DNA of 64,000 nt, taken from positions 496,001-560,000 of the forward strand of contig NZ_CP022991.1 of NCBI RefSeq assembly GCF_002278075.1, given 5' to 3'. Under the pieces are notes generated by a model. The model was not told the DNA's origin and did not search any database. It saw only the letters and a program-made list of their open reading frames with translations. Positions 1 to 8,589 of the stretch are shown here, one piece after another. Each line of letters begins with the position of its first letter. Positions within the stretch are counted from its first letter, which is position 1. The stretch is from Paraburkholderia aromaticivorans (lineage in GTDB: Bacteria; Pseudomonadota; Gammaproteobacteria; Burkholderiales; Burkholderiaceae). The translations under genes were made by a program, and so were the position numbers.

Positions 1-500
1 ATGCCGAAAACCTCTTCGGCAAACCGGTTGTTGACCGCCGTGCGCAGCCCGTCGAGATAGACCGAATCCGATGCGGTCTGTCCGCGGATGATGAAGTCGT
101 CCCAGCCGCGACGACCATAAGTGCCGGAGATCACGCCGGGCACGTTGTGCAAGGCTTCGTTGAGAGTCTGGACCTGTTGCGCGTCCATCAGATCACGTGT
201 CACAACGCTGATTGATTGCGGCGTTTCGCTCAATGGAACGGATGACTTCGTGACTTGTGCCGTGGCAGGCATGTCGAACGCGGTGCTCGGCGATCTAGTC
301 TCCGTGACTTTCATCGCGGGGAGTTCGCTGTCGGCAACGCTCGCGGCGGAGTCGGTTTCGTGGTCGGCAGGCGCGGATGGCAAGCTCGATGAAGGCGAAG
401 AGGCGGTGGATGAGTCCGAAGTGGCGGCTTGCGCGTAGGATTGGGACGAACCGAACGCAAAAACGGTAAGGATAGCGAAATAGATGGAATGAGGACGCAT
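1..500 (-). CDS. TonB-dependent siderophore receptor, N-terminal part (runs off left edge)
   Basis: The minus-strand frame is open from an ATG at 500 to the window edge (about 166 codons visible). It starts with a signal peptide (MRPHSIYFAILTVFAFGSSQ then SYAQA), followed by a Ser/Ala/Asp-rich linker. A TonB-plug region follows, with a SETPQSISVVTRDLM stretch, FIIRG and VYLDGLR, which are hallmarks of the plug domain of siderophore receptors. The protein would sit in the outer membrane and import a ferric siderophore with energy from TonB-ExbBD; the beta-barrel part lies outside the window. A Fur-box-like palindrome lies about 50 bp upstream, consistent with iron repression. The family is certain enough; the substrate cannot be told. 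Confidence 0.85.
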   Translation of the reverse strand, partial: MRPHSIYFAILTVFAFGSSQSYAQAATSDSSTASSPSSSLPSAPADHETDSAASVADSELPAMKVTETRSPSTAFDMPATAQVTKSSVPLSETPQSISVVTRDLMDAQQVQTLNEALHNVPGVISGTYGRRGWDDFIIRGQTASDSVYLDGLRTAVNNRFAEEVFG

Positions 501-551
501 CGGTAATGGAGAAGAGCCAGCCTGCGCAAGAGGGTCGTAGAATTACTTTGA

Positions 552-570
552 AATGAGAATCATTATCAAT
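552..570. promoter_or_regulatory. Fur box (iron-responsive operator)
   Basis: The 19-bp sequence AATGAGAATCATTATCAAT closely matches the classical Fur consensus built from GATAAT hexamers. It lies about 50 bp upstream of the ATG of the TonB-dependent receptor read on the minus strand, where a promoter-overlapping operator is expected. Binding of Fe-Fur to such sites is established for siderophore receptors; here it is inferred from the match. Confidence 0.85.
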
Positions 571-1096
571 TGCGGGATCATACTACGGGTTTGCCCTGTC
601 CCGCAATGGCCAGTACGCGCGGATCGGTGTCTTTCCTCGCGGCGGCATCCGACTTCAACGGATGCACAAGTTCGATCCACCTTTGCCGTTTGGTGCGTCG
701 GATATCAAGTCGCCACAGGGATCGGACCGCCAGTAGGTGTTTGAACCGAATGCGACCGCACGATCGCGGCGCGGCTCTATCCGTCCATAGACGAGTCGAT
801 GGATCTGAACCGCCGATGGGCGCGGGCCCCAGATTGAACATATGACGCGTATCGGTTGTACAACGCGCGTCGCTCCCGCGGATGCATCGAAGCGACCGAT
901 CTCGGGTGACACGTCGAGTGGGCTGGGTGCAATTGCGCGCCGCGGCATGAACGTTGCGCGGAAAAAGTTGGAAAACCCTTTGTTTTGGCCGCGCGAATCG
1001 GCGCTGACGAAAATATCGAACATTCACGCTGCGGCAGGGCGGCCGATCTTCTCTGAAGTGGATCGTCTTCCGCCCGTGGCCATTACTGGAGAAATC
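571..1096. other. Intergenic stretch without a supportable gene
   Basis: About 525 bases lie between the Fur box and the alpha/beta hydrolase. Open frames on both strands exist because of the high GC, but none has a convincing start with ribosome-binding site or a recognisable domain. The in-frame upstream extension of the hydrolase (from 842) is not needed because a better start exists at 1097. Confidence 0.5.
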
Positions 1097-2140
1097 ATGC
1101 GCCGCTCGTTCAATAAAGTTGCCTTACCTACCAAAACCATCGGAACACTTGCGGCTGCGGCGACTGCCGCCGCTCTTGGTGCGCTATGGGTCGAACATCG
1201 CGCATGCAAAGCAGAACGCGACAACCCGCCTGCCGGCCGTTTTGTCGAAGTAGACGGCGTACCGCTTCACTACGTGGACAAGGGCACAGGGCCCGCCGTC
1301 GTGCTTTTGCATGGTAATGCAGTGCTGTTGCAGGATTTTATCGCCAGCGGATTAGTCGACCGGTTAGCTGAGCGCTATCGCGTGATCGCGTTTGACCGCC
1401 CAGGTTTCGGCTACAGCGGCCGGCCACGCGACCGCCTGTGGACCGCACAGGCTCAGGCCGCACTGATAGAACAGGCGCTCGTGCAAATCGGCGTCGTGAA
1501 ACCGGTCGTGCTCGGCCATTCCTGGGGCACTCTGGTCGCGCTGGGTATGGCGGCCGACCGCGCCGCAGACGTACGTGGTCTGGTGCTGGTTTCCGGCTAC
1601 TACTATCCGACGGCACGCGTCGATGTTGCGCTCACCGCGCCGGCAGCGCTCCCTGTCGTTGGGGACATTCTGCGATACACGGTTTCGCCATTGACCGGCC
1701 GACTGTTGTTAAAGCGGGCCGTCGAAGCGATGTTCGCCCCATTGCCCATGCCAGCCGACTTCTTTGATTTTGTTTCTCGAGAAATGATCCTCCGTCCGGT
1801 GCAGCTCAAAGCGGACGCCGAGGATGCCGCGTTCATGATCCCCGCTGCGGCAAAGTACAGTGCCCTTTATCCGAACCTCAAGATGCCGGTCAGCATCTTT
1901 GCGGGAGCGGATGACAAGGTCATTGATCCCCAATCCAATTCAGTGCGATTACATCGCGAAATCACTCATAGCACGCTCGTAATCGCGCCCGGGGCGGGCC
2001 ACATGGCGCATTACGCGGTCCCCGATGAAATTGTCGAGGCGATCGACCTGATGAGTTCGGATCAACAGTCCGTTGAACCCGGCGATAGCCAAGCCACCAT
2101 TGATGACGCGTCGGCGGCGGCTGAAATGCATCGGGCGTGA
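1097..2140 (+). CDS. Alpha/beta hydrolase, membrane-anchored or exported
   Basis: 347 aa. The start at 1097 was chosen because GGAG sits just upstream and it leads directly into an N-terminal hydrophobic segment (residues about 14-30), probably an uncleaved anchor or signal peptide. The alpha/beta-hydrolase core follows: HGN oxyanion-hole motif near residue 72, the nucleophile elbow GHSWG near residue 141, a late acid in the GADDKVI region and the catalytic His in GAGHMAHY near the end. The fold resembles haloalkane dehalogenase/epoxide hydrolase relatives, but the substrate cannot be read from the sequence. It appears monocistronic. Confidence 0.85.
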   Translation: MRRSFNKVALPTKTIGTLAAAATAAALGALWVEHRACKAERDNPPAGRFVEVDGVPLHYVDKGTGPAVVLLHGNAVLLQDFIASGLVDRLAERYRVIAFDRPGFGYSGRPRDRLWTAQAQAALIEQALVQIGVVKPVVLGHSWGTLVALGMAADRAADVRGLVLVSGYYYPTARVDVALTAPAALPVVGDILRYTVSPLTGRLLLKRAVEAMFAPLPMPADFFDFVSREMILRPVQLKADAEDAAFMIPAAAKYSALYPNLKMPVSIFAGADDKVIDPQSNSVRLHREITHSTLVIAPGAGHMAHYAVPDEIVEAIDLMSSDQQSVEPGDSQATIDDASAAAEMHRA

Positions 2141-2339
2141 ACCGCGAGGCGTGGCAGACGACTCTGCGCGAGTGCCTCAAGCCCTACGCGTTGGCTCGCG
2201 AGCAAGCGACGGGCGGCGGTCATTGACGCTGCCGACAACGGTTTCAGAATCGACTTCCGCCGGATGCCCGGCACCGGAGGCGAAGAAGTGTGCACGGTGC
2301 ATGCGGCCGGCGCGATGTTGATGCCCGTACCCGACGCGC

Positions 2340-3221
2340 TCACTGCGTCGGGGCCGCGTTAGGCTTACCGTCGACAGTGTTCCCGGGAGACTGGATTTCT
2401 GCCGCGATTGAACCGTGGTTGATGATGGCTACCAGCGAGATACCGCCAATCATATTGCCAAGCAGCGTCGGCACGAAAAACCTCCACAGATAGTCCTCCA
2501 CGCTTGCAGCGCCGGTCATCACCGCATAGCTTGCCTCGACCGAGCCCGCGATGATGTGCGACAGCCTGCTGATTGCCACGACATAGGTGATGAGCAGAAT
2601 CGTCACAAGTCGCGCCGAGCGCGCACCTGGGAGCAGCCAGACCATCAGTGCGATGAGCCAGCCGGCAAACACCGCGCGCACTGCCGTCACCGCGAAACTG
2701 CCGGAAAACGGCTGTGTGGCTAGCGCGCCTAGCGCCTTGATCACATCGTTGGAAAAAACACCCGGGATCTGGAGCATGGCCGCGAATACTACCGTACCGA
2801 TTACGTTCGCGAACAGCACGAGTCCCCATAACCGCGCCGTCTTCACGACAGTTTTGAAGTCGCGGCGCGTCAGGACCGGAAGTACCGCACTCAGGGTGCT
2901 TTCCGTGAACAATTGCTGCTTGCCAAGAATGACGATGACAAACCCGACCGTATAGCCGAACGATGCAATCAGAGAGCGCTCGACGGTATCAGGCAACGAG
3001 CTCTCGATGACCGCCTGGGTCAGAAAGGAGAATCCCATCGACAGCCCTGCGGCAAGGGCCGACATGATCAGCGCACCGGCTGTCCGGTCCATGGCAGCCT
3101 CGCCCTCTTCACGGACGACCTCATGGATGACGAGGGCGCGGGGAGACGAATGCTCAGCAGCCTGTCGCTGTTCGCCGTCATCGAGGTGGGGAGAGTTGGA
3201 GCCAGTATCGGAACCGGGCAT
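2340..3221 (-). CDS. Formate/nitrite transporter (FNT) family membrane protein
   Basis: 293 aa. The ATG at 3221 (MPGSDTGS) is preceded by a GAGG ribosome-binding site, so the longer frame up to 3290 is not used. A hydrophilic N-terminus of about 65 residues precedes six predicted membrane segments typical of the pentameric FNT channel fold, including GLSMGFSFL and GNMIGGISLVAIINHG. The long acidic N-terminus and EEGEAAMDRTAGAL region resemble the YfdC-like branch rather than FocA or NirC. It probably moves a small monovalent anion across the inner membrane; the actual ion is unknown. It lies convergent to the hydrolase upstream. Confidence 0.85.
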   Translation of the reverse strand: MPGSDTGSNSPHLDDGEQRQAAEHSSPRALVIHEVVREEGEAAMDRTAGALIMSALAAGLSMGFSFLTQAVIESSLPDTVERSLIASFGYTVGFVIVILGKQQLFTESTLSAVLPVLTRRDFKTVVKTARLWGLVLFANVIGTVVFAAMLQIPGVFSNDVIKALGALATQPFSGSFAVTAVRAVFAGWLIALMVWLLPGARSARLVTILLITYVVAISRLSHIIAGSVEASYAVMTGAASVEDYLWRFFVPTLLGNMIGGISLVAIINHGSIAAEIQSPGNTVDGKPNAAPTQ

Positions 3222-3609
3222 GGTCGTAGTCCTCAGAAAGTCACATGTCATCCGGTTCGAGCAACCGGCCGACGTGGTGTCGCTGCGCACGATCGGTGCC
3301 TGCTTATGCGTTGGCTTGCGGGGCGCGTTTTCACCCGTTCGCTGCCTGGCTTCGCCGGCTGGTAGGTAAGAAATCGACGCGTTAGCAGCCGCACGGCGGT
3401 AAATACGATCGTGCGGCCGCTTTCGGAGTTCGCGCGATGTGCGCGTGACCAGCCAGTAGTTGACATTAGCGCAACGCAGAATGCGTCATTGCGATGGCGA
3501 ATTGATTGCGTCATCTGCCGGGTGCACGATAGAACCAGCTTGGCCCAGGCTGTCATCTGGCTATTGGCTTCGATCAGTCTTCCACCGACGATTCTCGCCA
3601 ATTATTCGA
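3222..3609. other. Intergenic stretch, nothing recognised
   Basis: About 390 bases between the start of the FNT gene and the end of the next minus-strand gene. It must contain the FNT promoter on the minus strand. No convincing gene, hairpin terminator or repeat was found by eye. Confidence 0.5.
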
Positions 3610-4437
3610 TCAAGGAGCCCTGGTTTGCGAAGAGCGGTCAACTGGATATAGGGCGGCCCATGTGGCCTCGTCCAGGATCCCGCTTGTTGGAAGGAGGTGA
3701 TCGGCCTGAAACCGCACAATTGCCGCTGTTGTTCGTTTTCCGATTACACCGTCGATTGGTCCAGGCTTATAGCCCTGTCTGACCAGTTGAAGCTGGGCCT
3801 CGAACAAATCATGATGAACCACGGGCTTTGCTATGTCCTGCGCGGAGCTTTGAATGACGTGTCCATTCGATGCGTCAATTTCGAAGTAAAGCCGCCGTGA
3901 CTTTGATTCCTCGTCCAAGGTTACGCTGTATGTCTTTGTGCGTTCCGCCCAATTCGCTGCGTGCAGCGCGAAGTCAGACGCAGGGCGTTTGTACATATCG
4001 ATCGCAGCCCCTACGGTCTTGCTGGCAGCTCCGCGCGCGTCGAGCATTTCTGCCGGTTTGTCACTCAAGCAAAATATCGCGAAAGCAGCAAACAGCAGGA
4101 GACCGAGCAACATCGTAATGTGCGACGCGTTTGCTCGCCATATCGCCCGACTTCGGCTCACGATGTCGGTGTCGTCTCTTAGATAATTGACGAGGAGCGC
4201 ATGGCAGGTCGCCGCACTCCAGATGGAGAAGGCAAGGCACGCCCACGACAGGAGCAGGATCCAGATGTAAGTCGAACCGTTAGGCTTGCCCAGCAGATTG
4301 CCTGAGAACGTCGCCGTGAGCGCAAAAATCGCACTCGAAAGCGTGACAATGCCCTTCGAAAACTCACTGAGGACTGTCCACGGGCTCGGCGGAGGATCGG
4401 GTGCGCCCGGCGACGGTGACGGCGAAGGCGATGACAT
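3610..4437 (-). CDS. Inner-membrane protein with C-terminal peptidoglycan-binding domain
   Basis: 275 aa. A short Pro/Ser-rich N-terminus (MSSPSPSPSPG) is followed by three hydrophobic segments at about residues 30-50, 57-90 and 108-127. A soluble middle part of about 90 residues has no recognised family. The C-terminal 60 residues (LVRQGYKPGPIDGVIG through ILDEATWAAL) match the PG_binding_1 repeat, with the typical G-x-x-P-G-x-x-D-G-x-x-G pattern. The topology suggests a wall-binding domain held at the periplasmic face. It lies 21 bp downstream of the small gene 4459-4773 on the same strand, so the two probably form an operon. Function is not assigned. Confidence 0.75.
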   Translation of the reverse strand: MSSPSPSPSPGAPDPPPSPWTVLSEFSKGIVTLSSAIFALTATFSGNLLGKPNGSTYIWILLLSWACLAFSIWSAATCHALLVNYLRDDTDIVSRSRAIWRANASHITMLLGLLLFAAFAIFCLSDKPAEMLDARGAASKTVGAAIDMYKRPASDFALHAANWAERTKTYSVTLDEESKSRRLYFEIDASNGHVIQSSAQDIAKPVVHHDLFEAQLQLVRQGYKPGPIDGVIGKRTTAAIVRFQADHLLPTSGILDEATWAALYPVDRSSQTRAP

Positions 4438-4458
4438 GGGAGCGTTTTAGCGAAGCCG

Positions 4459-4773
4459 CTATTTCTTGATCACACAAATAAATTGATCGAGATTGGTTGC
4501 CAGCCAGTGCACAGCATCGAATGCAGTAATCCCTTTGTCCGAGTCCATCTGCTTAAGTATCTGGTACAGGAAAATCGGTACAGCCACCTCGTAGGCTTGC
4601 GTTAACCTCTCGACATTTGCTCCTGGAACATTCCATCTGGGATGCGGATCCTCAGTGATCAGGCTGATTACCTCAGCGATGAATTCTGCGGCTTGACGAC
4701 TGACCGGAACGCCGGTGTAGCCGGAAAAATCATTACACGCCTGCTCGACGCTCTGCAATATCGGAGTAATCAT
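4459..4773 (-). CDS. Hypothetical protein, operon partner of the peptidoglycan-binding membrane protein
   Basis: 104 aa from the ATG at 4773, which has AAGGGA about 8 nt upstream; the frame extends up to 4812 but without a ribosome-binding site. The protein is soluble, acidic and probably alpha-helical (MITPILQSVEQACNDF; AYEVAVPIFLYQILKQ), with no signal peptide and no recognised domain. Its GC content appears lower than that of its neighbours. It directly precedes 3610-4437 with a 21-bp gap. No function is proposed. Confidence 0.6.
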   Translation of the reverse strand: MITPILQSVEQACNDFSGYTGVPVSRQAAEFIAEVISLITEDPHPRWNVPGANVERLTQAYEVAVPIFLYQILKQMDSDKGITAFDAVHWLATNLDQFICVIKK

Positions 4774-5408
4774 GTGACTATTCCCTTCGCAAGTTTCGAC
4801 AACGGAAACCATGCACCGAACATCATTTGCATAGATGCTGGCAGGTCAGCGCCCACATCGACTGGAGCGATATACCAGAGCATATGGATTCGACGTGCGC
4901 CGTATGTGTGGCATCGCACACTACTTTATCCGCGATAGAGGGGAGGGTGCGGCTCGGTATGCAGGCTCTTTGGAACGATGGCTCCACGCCGACACGCGCT
5001 GAGGGAAATGCAACGACTCGACCGTCAACAGGGGCGGTGTCATGCCGAAAACATGAGGCAATCGTCGGCCGTCAAGAGCCGGTCAGTGTCTCGCGTTTGC
5101 GAGTACGAGCGATATGCGAATTACCCGCTGCCGGTTCCGGCATGTAGGTCACACGGGTCGGCGCCATTGCGGCGCTAGAAATAGTTTTTCTTCGGCATTG
5201 CCAGCCCCTGCGGACCTCCAGTAAATCACGCACTCCGGGGCAAGGTGCCGTCAGTGGTCTAGATATCCCGCACGGTAAACCCAAGAAAATCTCACCATCC
5301 GCCACCATCACCCGGATCGACCATGGCGCTTGCGAACGCGGAGCCGGCCGTGCGCTCACTCATACGCCCCGCGGAAGCAGTCGCTTGGCGCCGCTTTCTT
5401 TTTTCGCC
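4774..5408. other. Intergenic stretch, no supported gene
   Basis: About 635 bases between two minus-strand genes. Several overlapping open frames exist (4827-5147 on plus, 5072-5359 on minus), but none has a plausible start signal, composition or domain. It must carry the promoter of the 4459/3610 operon. Confidence 0.45.
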
Positions 5409-5442
5409 GAAAACGTCCCGTCTCAAGGGGTTGAGCGGGACG
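5409..5442 (-). terminator. Intrinsic terminator of the response-regulator gene
   Basis: The hairpin CGTCCCG/CGGGACG continues inward, after a one-base bulge, as CTCAA/TTGAG (5414-5442). Read on the minus strand it is followed by TTTT. It overlaps the last codons and stop of the receiver gene, an arrangement that saves space and is common for such terminators. Confidence 0.65.
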
Positions 5443-5803
5443 CTATCACAGCCAGAATGATCGGCAATTGGGCCGGTTTTACAAAATGGTGATCGAAACC
5501 CGCCCTAAACGATTCGACCCTTTGGGAGGATGCGCGCTGGCCGGTCACCGCCACCAGCAACGGTCTGGGCACGGTGCCGATGCGCCGGATTTCTCTCGCC
5601 ACTGCGTGACCGTCCCTACCGGGCATCTGGATATCGAGCATCACCACATCAGGACGCCAGGCGGAGTACGCGGCGAGCGCGCTTACTCCGTCTGTAGCCT
5701 TTTGGATGATGAAACCGTAAGCCTCGAAGAACAGCACGTAGGCATTGACCAAATCCGGGTCGTCGTCCGCGATGAGTAGGCGCTCCGCTTTCGTAGTGGA
5801 CAT
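5423..5803 (-). CDS. Single-domain response regulator (CheY-like receiver)
   Basis: 126 aa, essentially only a receiver domain. The acidic pocket (LLIADDDPD), the phospho-acceptor Asp in VVMLDIQMPGRDG, the Thr in VAVTGQ and the Lys in FVKPAQ are all present, so it should be phosphorylatable. No output domain follows, so it acts by protein-protein contact or as a phosphate sink. The start at 5803 has an AGGAAT ribosome-binding site; the longer frame to 5836 does not. It is divergent from the histidine kinase at 5930, the likely partner. Confidence 0.9.
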   Translation of the reverse strand: MSTTKAERLLIADDDPDLVNAYVLFFEAYGFIIQKATDGVSALAAYSAWRPDVVMLDIQMPGRDGHAVAREIRRIGTVPRPLLVAVTGQRASSQRVESFRAGFDHHFVKPAQLPIILAVIASRSTP

Positions 5804-5929
5804 TGGATTCCTGTAGGTTGCCCCTATGAGACGCAATTTGGGGACCCGATAGAATCAACGCAGCTACTTGCGCGTAATATGGATTCATGGCTTTGGCCAC
5901 TGACCTTTTCCGCTTCTTTGAGGCTAAAC

Positions 5930-7057
5930 ATGCGATTGGCCGATTTCATCGTGCGGGACATGGAAACGATTCTGGTGCAATGGGAGACGTTCGCCGCTAC
6001 GCTGCTGCCGGCAGCCGGGGATATGAAATCACTCGCTCTGCGAGACCACGCGCAACAGATTCTGCACGCCGTAGCGAAGGATCTGTCGACCGCCCAGACG
6101 CGGAAAGCGCAAGCCGAAAAGTCGATGGGGCGTGCTCCCATCCTGATCGGGGCGCCAGAGACGGCTGCCCAGACCCATGCCCTTGTGCGGGCGCGAGGCG
6201 GATTCGACATTAACCAGCTGGCTGCGGAGTACCGGGCCTTGCGCGCGAGCGTCCTGCGCCTCTGGATGGATGAATGTCAGCCCGAAGTACCGCATCCGGA
6301 CGATGTCGTCCGGTTCAACGAGGCTATCGACCAGGCGCTCGCCGAATCGGTCGGGTTTTTCAGTGCGCAGGTAGATCAGGCTCGTAATCTCCTGCTTGGC
6401 ATGCTCGGGCATGACATGCGCAGCCCGCTACAGACCATCGTGCTGACGGCCCAGTATCTGGCGGCATTGAACGCCGGGGAGCAGGTGTCCGTAGCCGCAT
6501 CCCGCCTGATCAGGAGCGGCGCTCGCATGCAAGCCCTTCTGAACGATATGCTTGATTTCAATCGAACCAGGCTGGGTTTGGGGATCAATATCGCGCCGAT
6601 AGAGGGCGACCTGGCGACACTGCTTGCCGACGAGCTCGACCAGTTGCGGGCAGCGCACCCAGACTGTCAGATTCATCTCGAAGTGGAAGGGGACTGTCGG
6701 GGGCTGTGGGATGGCCGCCGTTTGCAGCAACTGCTCGGCAACCTGGTGTTGAACGCGATCAAATACGGCACGCCGGACGCACCCGTGCGGGTGGCAATGA
6801 CCGGCGAAGGGCGGCAAGTTCGTTTCGAGGTCAGAAACCAGGGACCTGCCATCGATCGAACGACTATGCAACGGATCTTCGACCCACTGCAGCGTGGCCT
6901 GAATCAGCAAGGCTCAAATAACGCCGACGGCAACCTTGGGCTCGGTTTGTATATCGCGCGAGAGATTGCGAAGGCCCATGGCGGCGAGATCGAGGCGCAG
7001 TCCGACGACGCAGAAACCGTGTTTGCTGTGCATTTGCCTCGTCGCATGTGGCTGTAA
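5930..7057 (+). CDS. Sensor histidine kinase with RsbRD-type N-terminal domain
   Basis: 375 aa from the ATG at 5930, which follows GAGG by 8 nt; an in-frame ATG at 5879 is possible but has no clear ribosome-binding site. There are no membrane segments, so it is a cytoplasmic kinase. Residues about 1-140 form a helical domain resembling RsbRD_N (LADFIVRDMETILVQWETF), a sensory module of stressosome-like proteins. The HisKA box follows (LGHDMRSPLQTIV, phospho-His in GHD), then HATPase motifs: N box QLLGNLVLNAIKYG, G1/G2 near GNLGLGLYIAREI. It is divergent from the receiver gene 126 bp away; cognate partnership is inferred from this pairing. Confidence 0.88.
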   Translation: MRLADFIVRDMETILVQWETFAATLLPAAGDMKSLALRDHAQQILHAVAKDLSTAQTRKAQAEKSMGRAPILIGAPETAAQTHALVRARGGFDINQLAAEYRALRASVLRLWMDECQPEVPHPDDVVRFNEAIDQALAESVGFFSAQVDQARNLLLGMLGHDMRSPLQTIVLTAQYLAALNAGEQVSVAASRLIRSGARMQALLNDMLDFNRTRLGLGINIAPIEGDLATLLADELDQLRAAHPDCQIHLEVEGDCRGLWDGRRLQQLLGNLVLNAIKYGTPDAPVRVAMTGEGRQVRFEVRNQGPAIDRTTMQRIFDPLQRGLNQQGSNNADGNLGLGLYIAREIAKAHGGEIEAQSDDAETVFAVHLPRRMWL

Positions 7058-7070
7058 CTTCTCTTGCCGA

Positions 7071-7352
7071 CTACGCGGGCCTGTCCTTCTCGAATTCGGT
7101 GCGCACCCCAACAGGCAACCAGGGTTCCTTATGGCAGCACCACAATTCGTAGGTCGGCTCGTAAGTTCCAACCCGGTCGAAGGCGCCCAATGGCAGGTCC
7201 AACTCGTCGCTTTCGAGATATTCCATGAAGGCCACTGATCCACAGGTCGGACAAAAGTGCCTTTGCGCGGCCGGTGAACTTTGCCACGCCTGAGTCCGAC
7301 CAGATAATTCCACCGCACTGCGCGCGAACATTGCGTAACCGCCAAACACGTT
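7071..7352 (-). pseudogene. GFA-family protein remnant, N-terminus missing
   Basis: The minus-strand frame encodes about 93 residues matching the C-terminal two thirds of GFA (glutathione-dependent formaldehyde-activating) family proteins: FGGYAMFARSAVEL, the Zn-binding pair RHFCPTCGSVAF and LPLGAFDRVG, ending in CHKEPWL. The first CxC motif and central cysteines expected about 40-60 residues earlier are absent from this frame and were not found in the other minus frames. The frame does stay open further upstream (to 7646) but that part is Arg/Ser-rich without family features. A truncated relic is the best reading; a misjudged start or sequencing error is an alternative. Confidence 0.5.
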
Positions 7353-7716
7353 GCCATGTATCCGTCTCTCGGTTGGTTCAGGGTTGTGTCGACCCAGTCG
7401 GGAATGAGCAAGGCGGATGCCCGTCCCGGAGCGCCGGTTCGGCGAACCATTCCACGAATGCCGCGCCTCTGTGGAATGGTCGATGCTGTGAGTTGCCGCA
7501 CGAATTGGTTTCGCTTGCCCACTCGACGAGAGGCTCACCGCGACTTGAGAGATCCACGTCGGTTGACGTGCGTCAAGCCCTCGCTGGCGTCGAGGGTTAG
7601 CTTGGTGATCTGTCATGCCACGCACAGTCCGCGCATGGCAAGACATGCTGGCACTGACGCCGGCTGACGCAATGCGGGATTCCTGCGATGCTCTCGCAAA
7701 GTGGATCTTGACTTCG

Positions 7717-8112
7717 ATGAGTCAGCCTCCCCAATCGTATGCTTCATCCATTTCAGGGACGATCTTTCGGCGCCTTCAGCGGCTGATAGGTGCTGATCTT
7801 CTTTGCGTTTCCGCGTGCACAACGGATGTGCCGCATGGTGACCGCACACTACTGGAATTCCTGCGTGACGGGACGACCTCGCGGGAAGAGGTCATCCTGA
7901 GGCTCGGGCAACCGTCTGCCACGTTCGAAGGCGAAAGGATTGTGACCTACCGGGTCGGCAGCCGTAAGAATGAGGGTTACACGATCTCGCGACAGCGCGA
8001 GCACAAGTGGGAAACTGCATCTGACACTTGGGTCGATACCCACTTCAGCCTTGTGCTTGTTTTCGATGACGCAGGTGTCCTGAAGAAACACGCTCTGGGT
8101 CAGGTCAGGTAA
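7717..8112 (+). CDS. Putative lipoprotein with BamE/SmpA-like region
   Basis: 131 aa if started at the ATG at 7717 (the frame is open from 7615). A basic stretch FRRLQRL followed by a short hydrophobic run ends in a lipobox-like VSAC, predicting lipidation at that Cys. The following TLLEFLRDGTTSREEVILRL with GQP matches the i-x-x-G-x-T-x-x-E-V-x-x-x-L-G-x-P signature of SmpA/OmlA (BamE) domains. The start is uncertain because no good ribosome-binding site is seen. It is followed 44 bp later by another small exported protein with the same signature. Confidence 0.55.
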   Translation: MSQPPQSYASSISGTIFRRLQRLIGADLLCVSACTTDVPHGDRTLLEFLRDGTTSREEVILRLGQPSATFEGERIVTYRVGSRKNEGYTISRQREHKWETASDTWVDTHFSLVLVFDDAGVLKKHALGQVR

Positions 8113-8156
8113 CCGGCAATCACGGGTAAGGTGATTTTGATGGAGGCGAGCGCGCG

Positions 8157-8525
8157 ATGATACCGATGAGAATCACGTTCATCATCGCATGTGCCAGTCT
8201 GTGCGCGAGTTACATCGTCGTGCCCGTCAGCTATACCGAATATGGAGACCGCAAGAACGTCTCAAAGGAAACGATAGACAGGATCGTCATCGGTGTGACC
8301 ACCAAAGAGGATGTGCGCCTTGCCTTGGGCGAACCTGATTTCATTTCTATGGACGAAGCGTGCTTGGGGTACTCCTGGAGTAAGGTGAAGCTGCTTTGGA
8401 TGGCTGCTGCCGGATATAACGCGACAGGCGGGGCCATCGCACGTGATTACAGGCTAACCATACCGTTCGATGAAAAGAACGTCGTCGTCGAAAAACAATT
8501 CACCGCCCGATCGAGTTCGCAGTAG
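8157..8525 (+). CDS. Small exported protein with BamE/SmpA-like signature
   Basis: 122 aa. The N-terminus (MIPMRITFIIACASLCASYIV) is a signal peptide or anchor. RIVIGVTTKEDVRLALGEPD carries the G-x-T-x-x-x-V-x-x-x-LG-x-P pattern shared with the preceding gene and with BamE-like lipoproteins. GGAGGCG upstream serves as ribosome-binding site. No lipobox is obvious. It is probably co-transcribed with 7717-8112; the pair may be diverged duplicates. Role unknown, likely envelope. Confidence 0.6.
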   Translation: MIPMRITFIIACASLCASYIVVPVSYTEYGDRKNVSKETIDRIVIGVTTKEDVRLALGEPDFISMDEACLGYSWSKVKLLWMAAAGYNATGGAIARDYRLTIPFDEKNVVVEKQFTARSSSQ

Positions 8526-8589
8526 TGTCTGAACGGCGCCAGAAAAGCGCCGGAATGAGTCCGGCGTTGTTGGGTCGATGAGCGGGCCG

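Noticed and set aside
842..1096. Upstream extension of the alpha/beta hydrolase
   Set aside because: There is no ribosome-binding site at 842 and the extension is Arg-rich without features; the start at 1097 has GGAG and opens with a hydrophobic segment.
6914..7522. Second minus-strand frame over the GFA relic as the missing N-terminus
   Set aside because: It contains no CxC or GFA-like sequence upstream of the conserved part, so it does not restore the gene.
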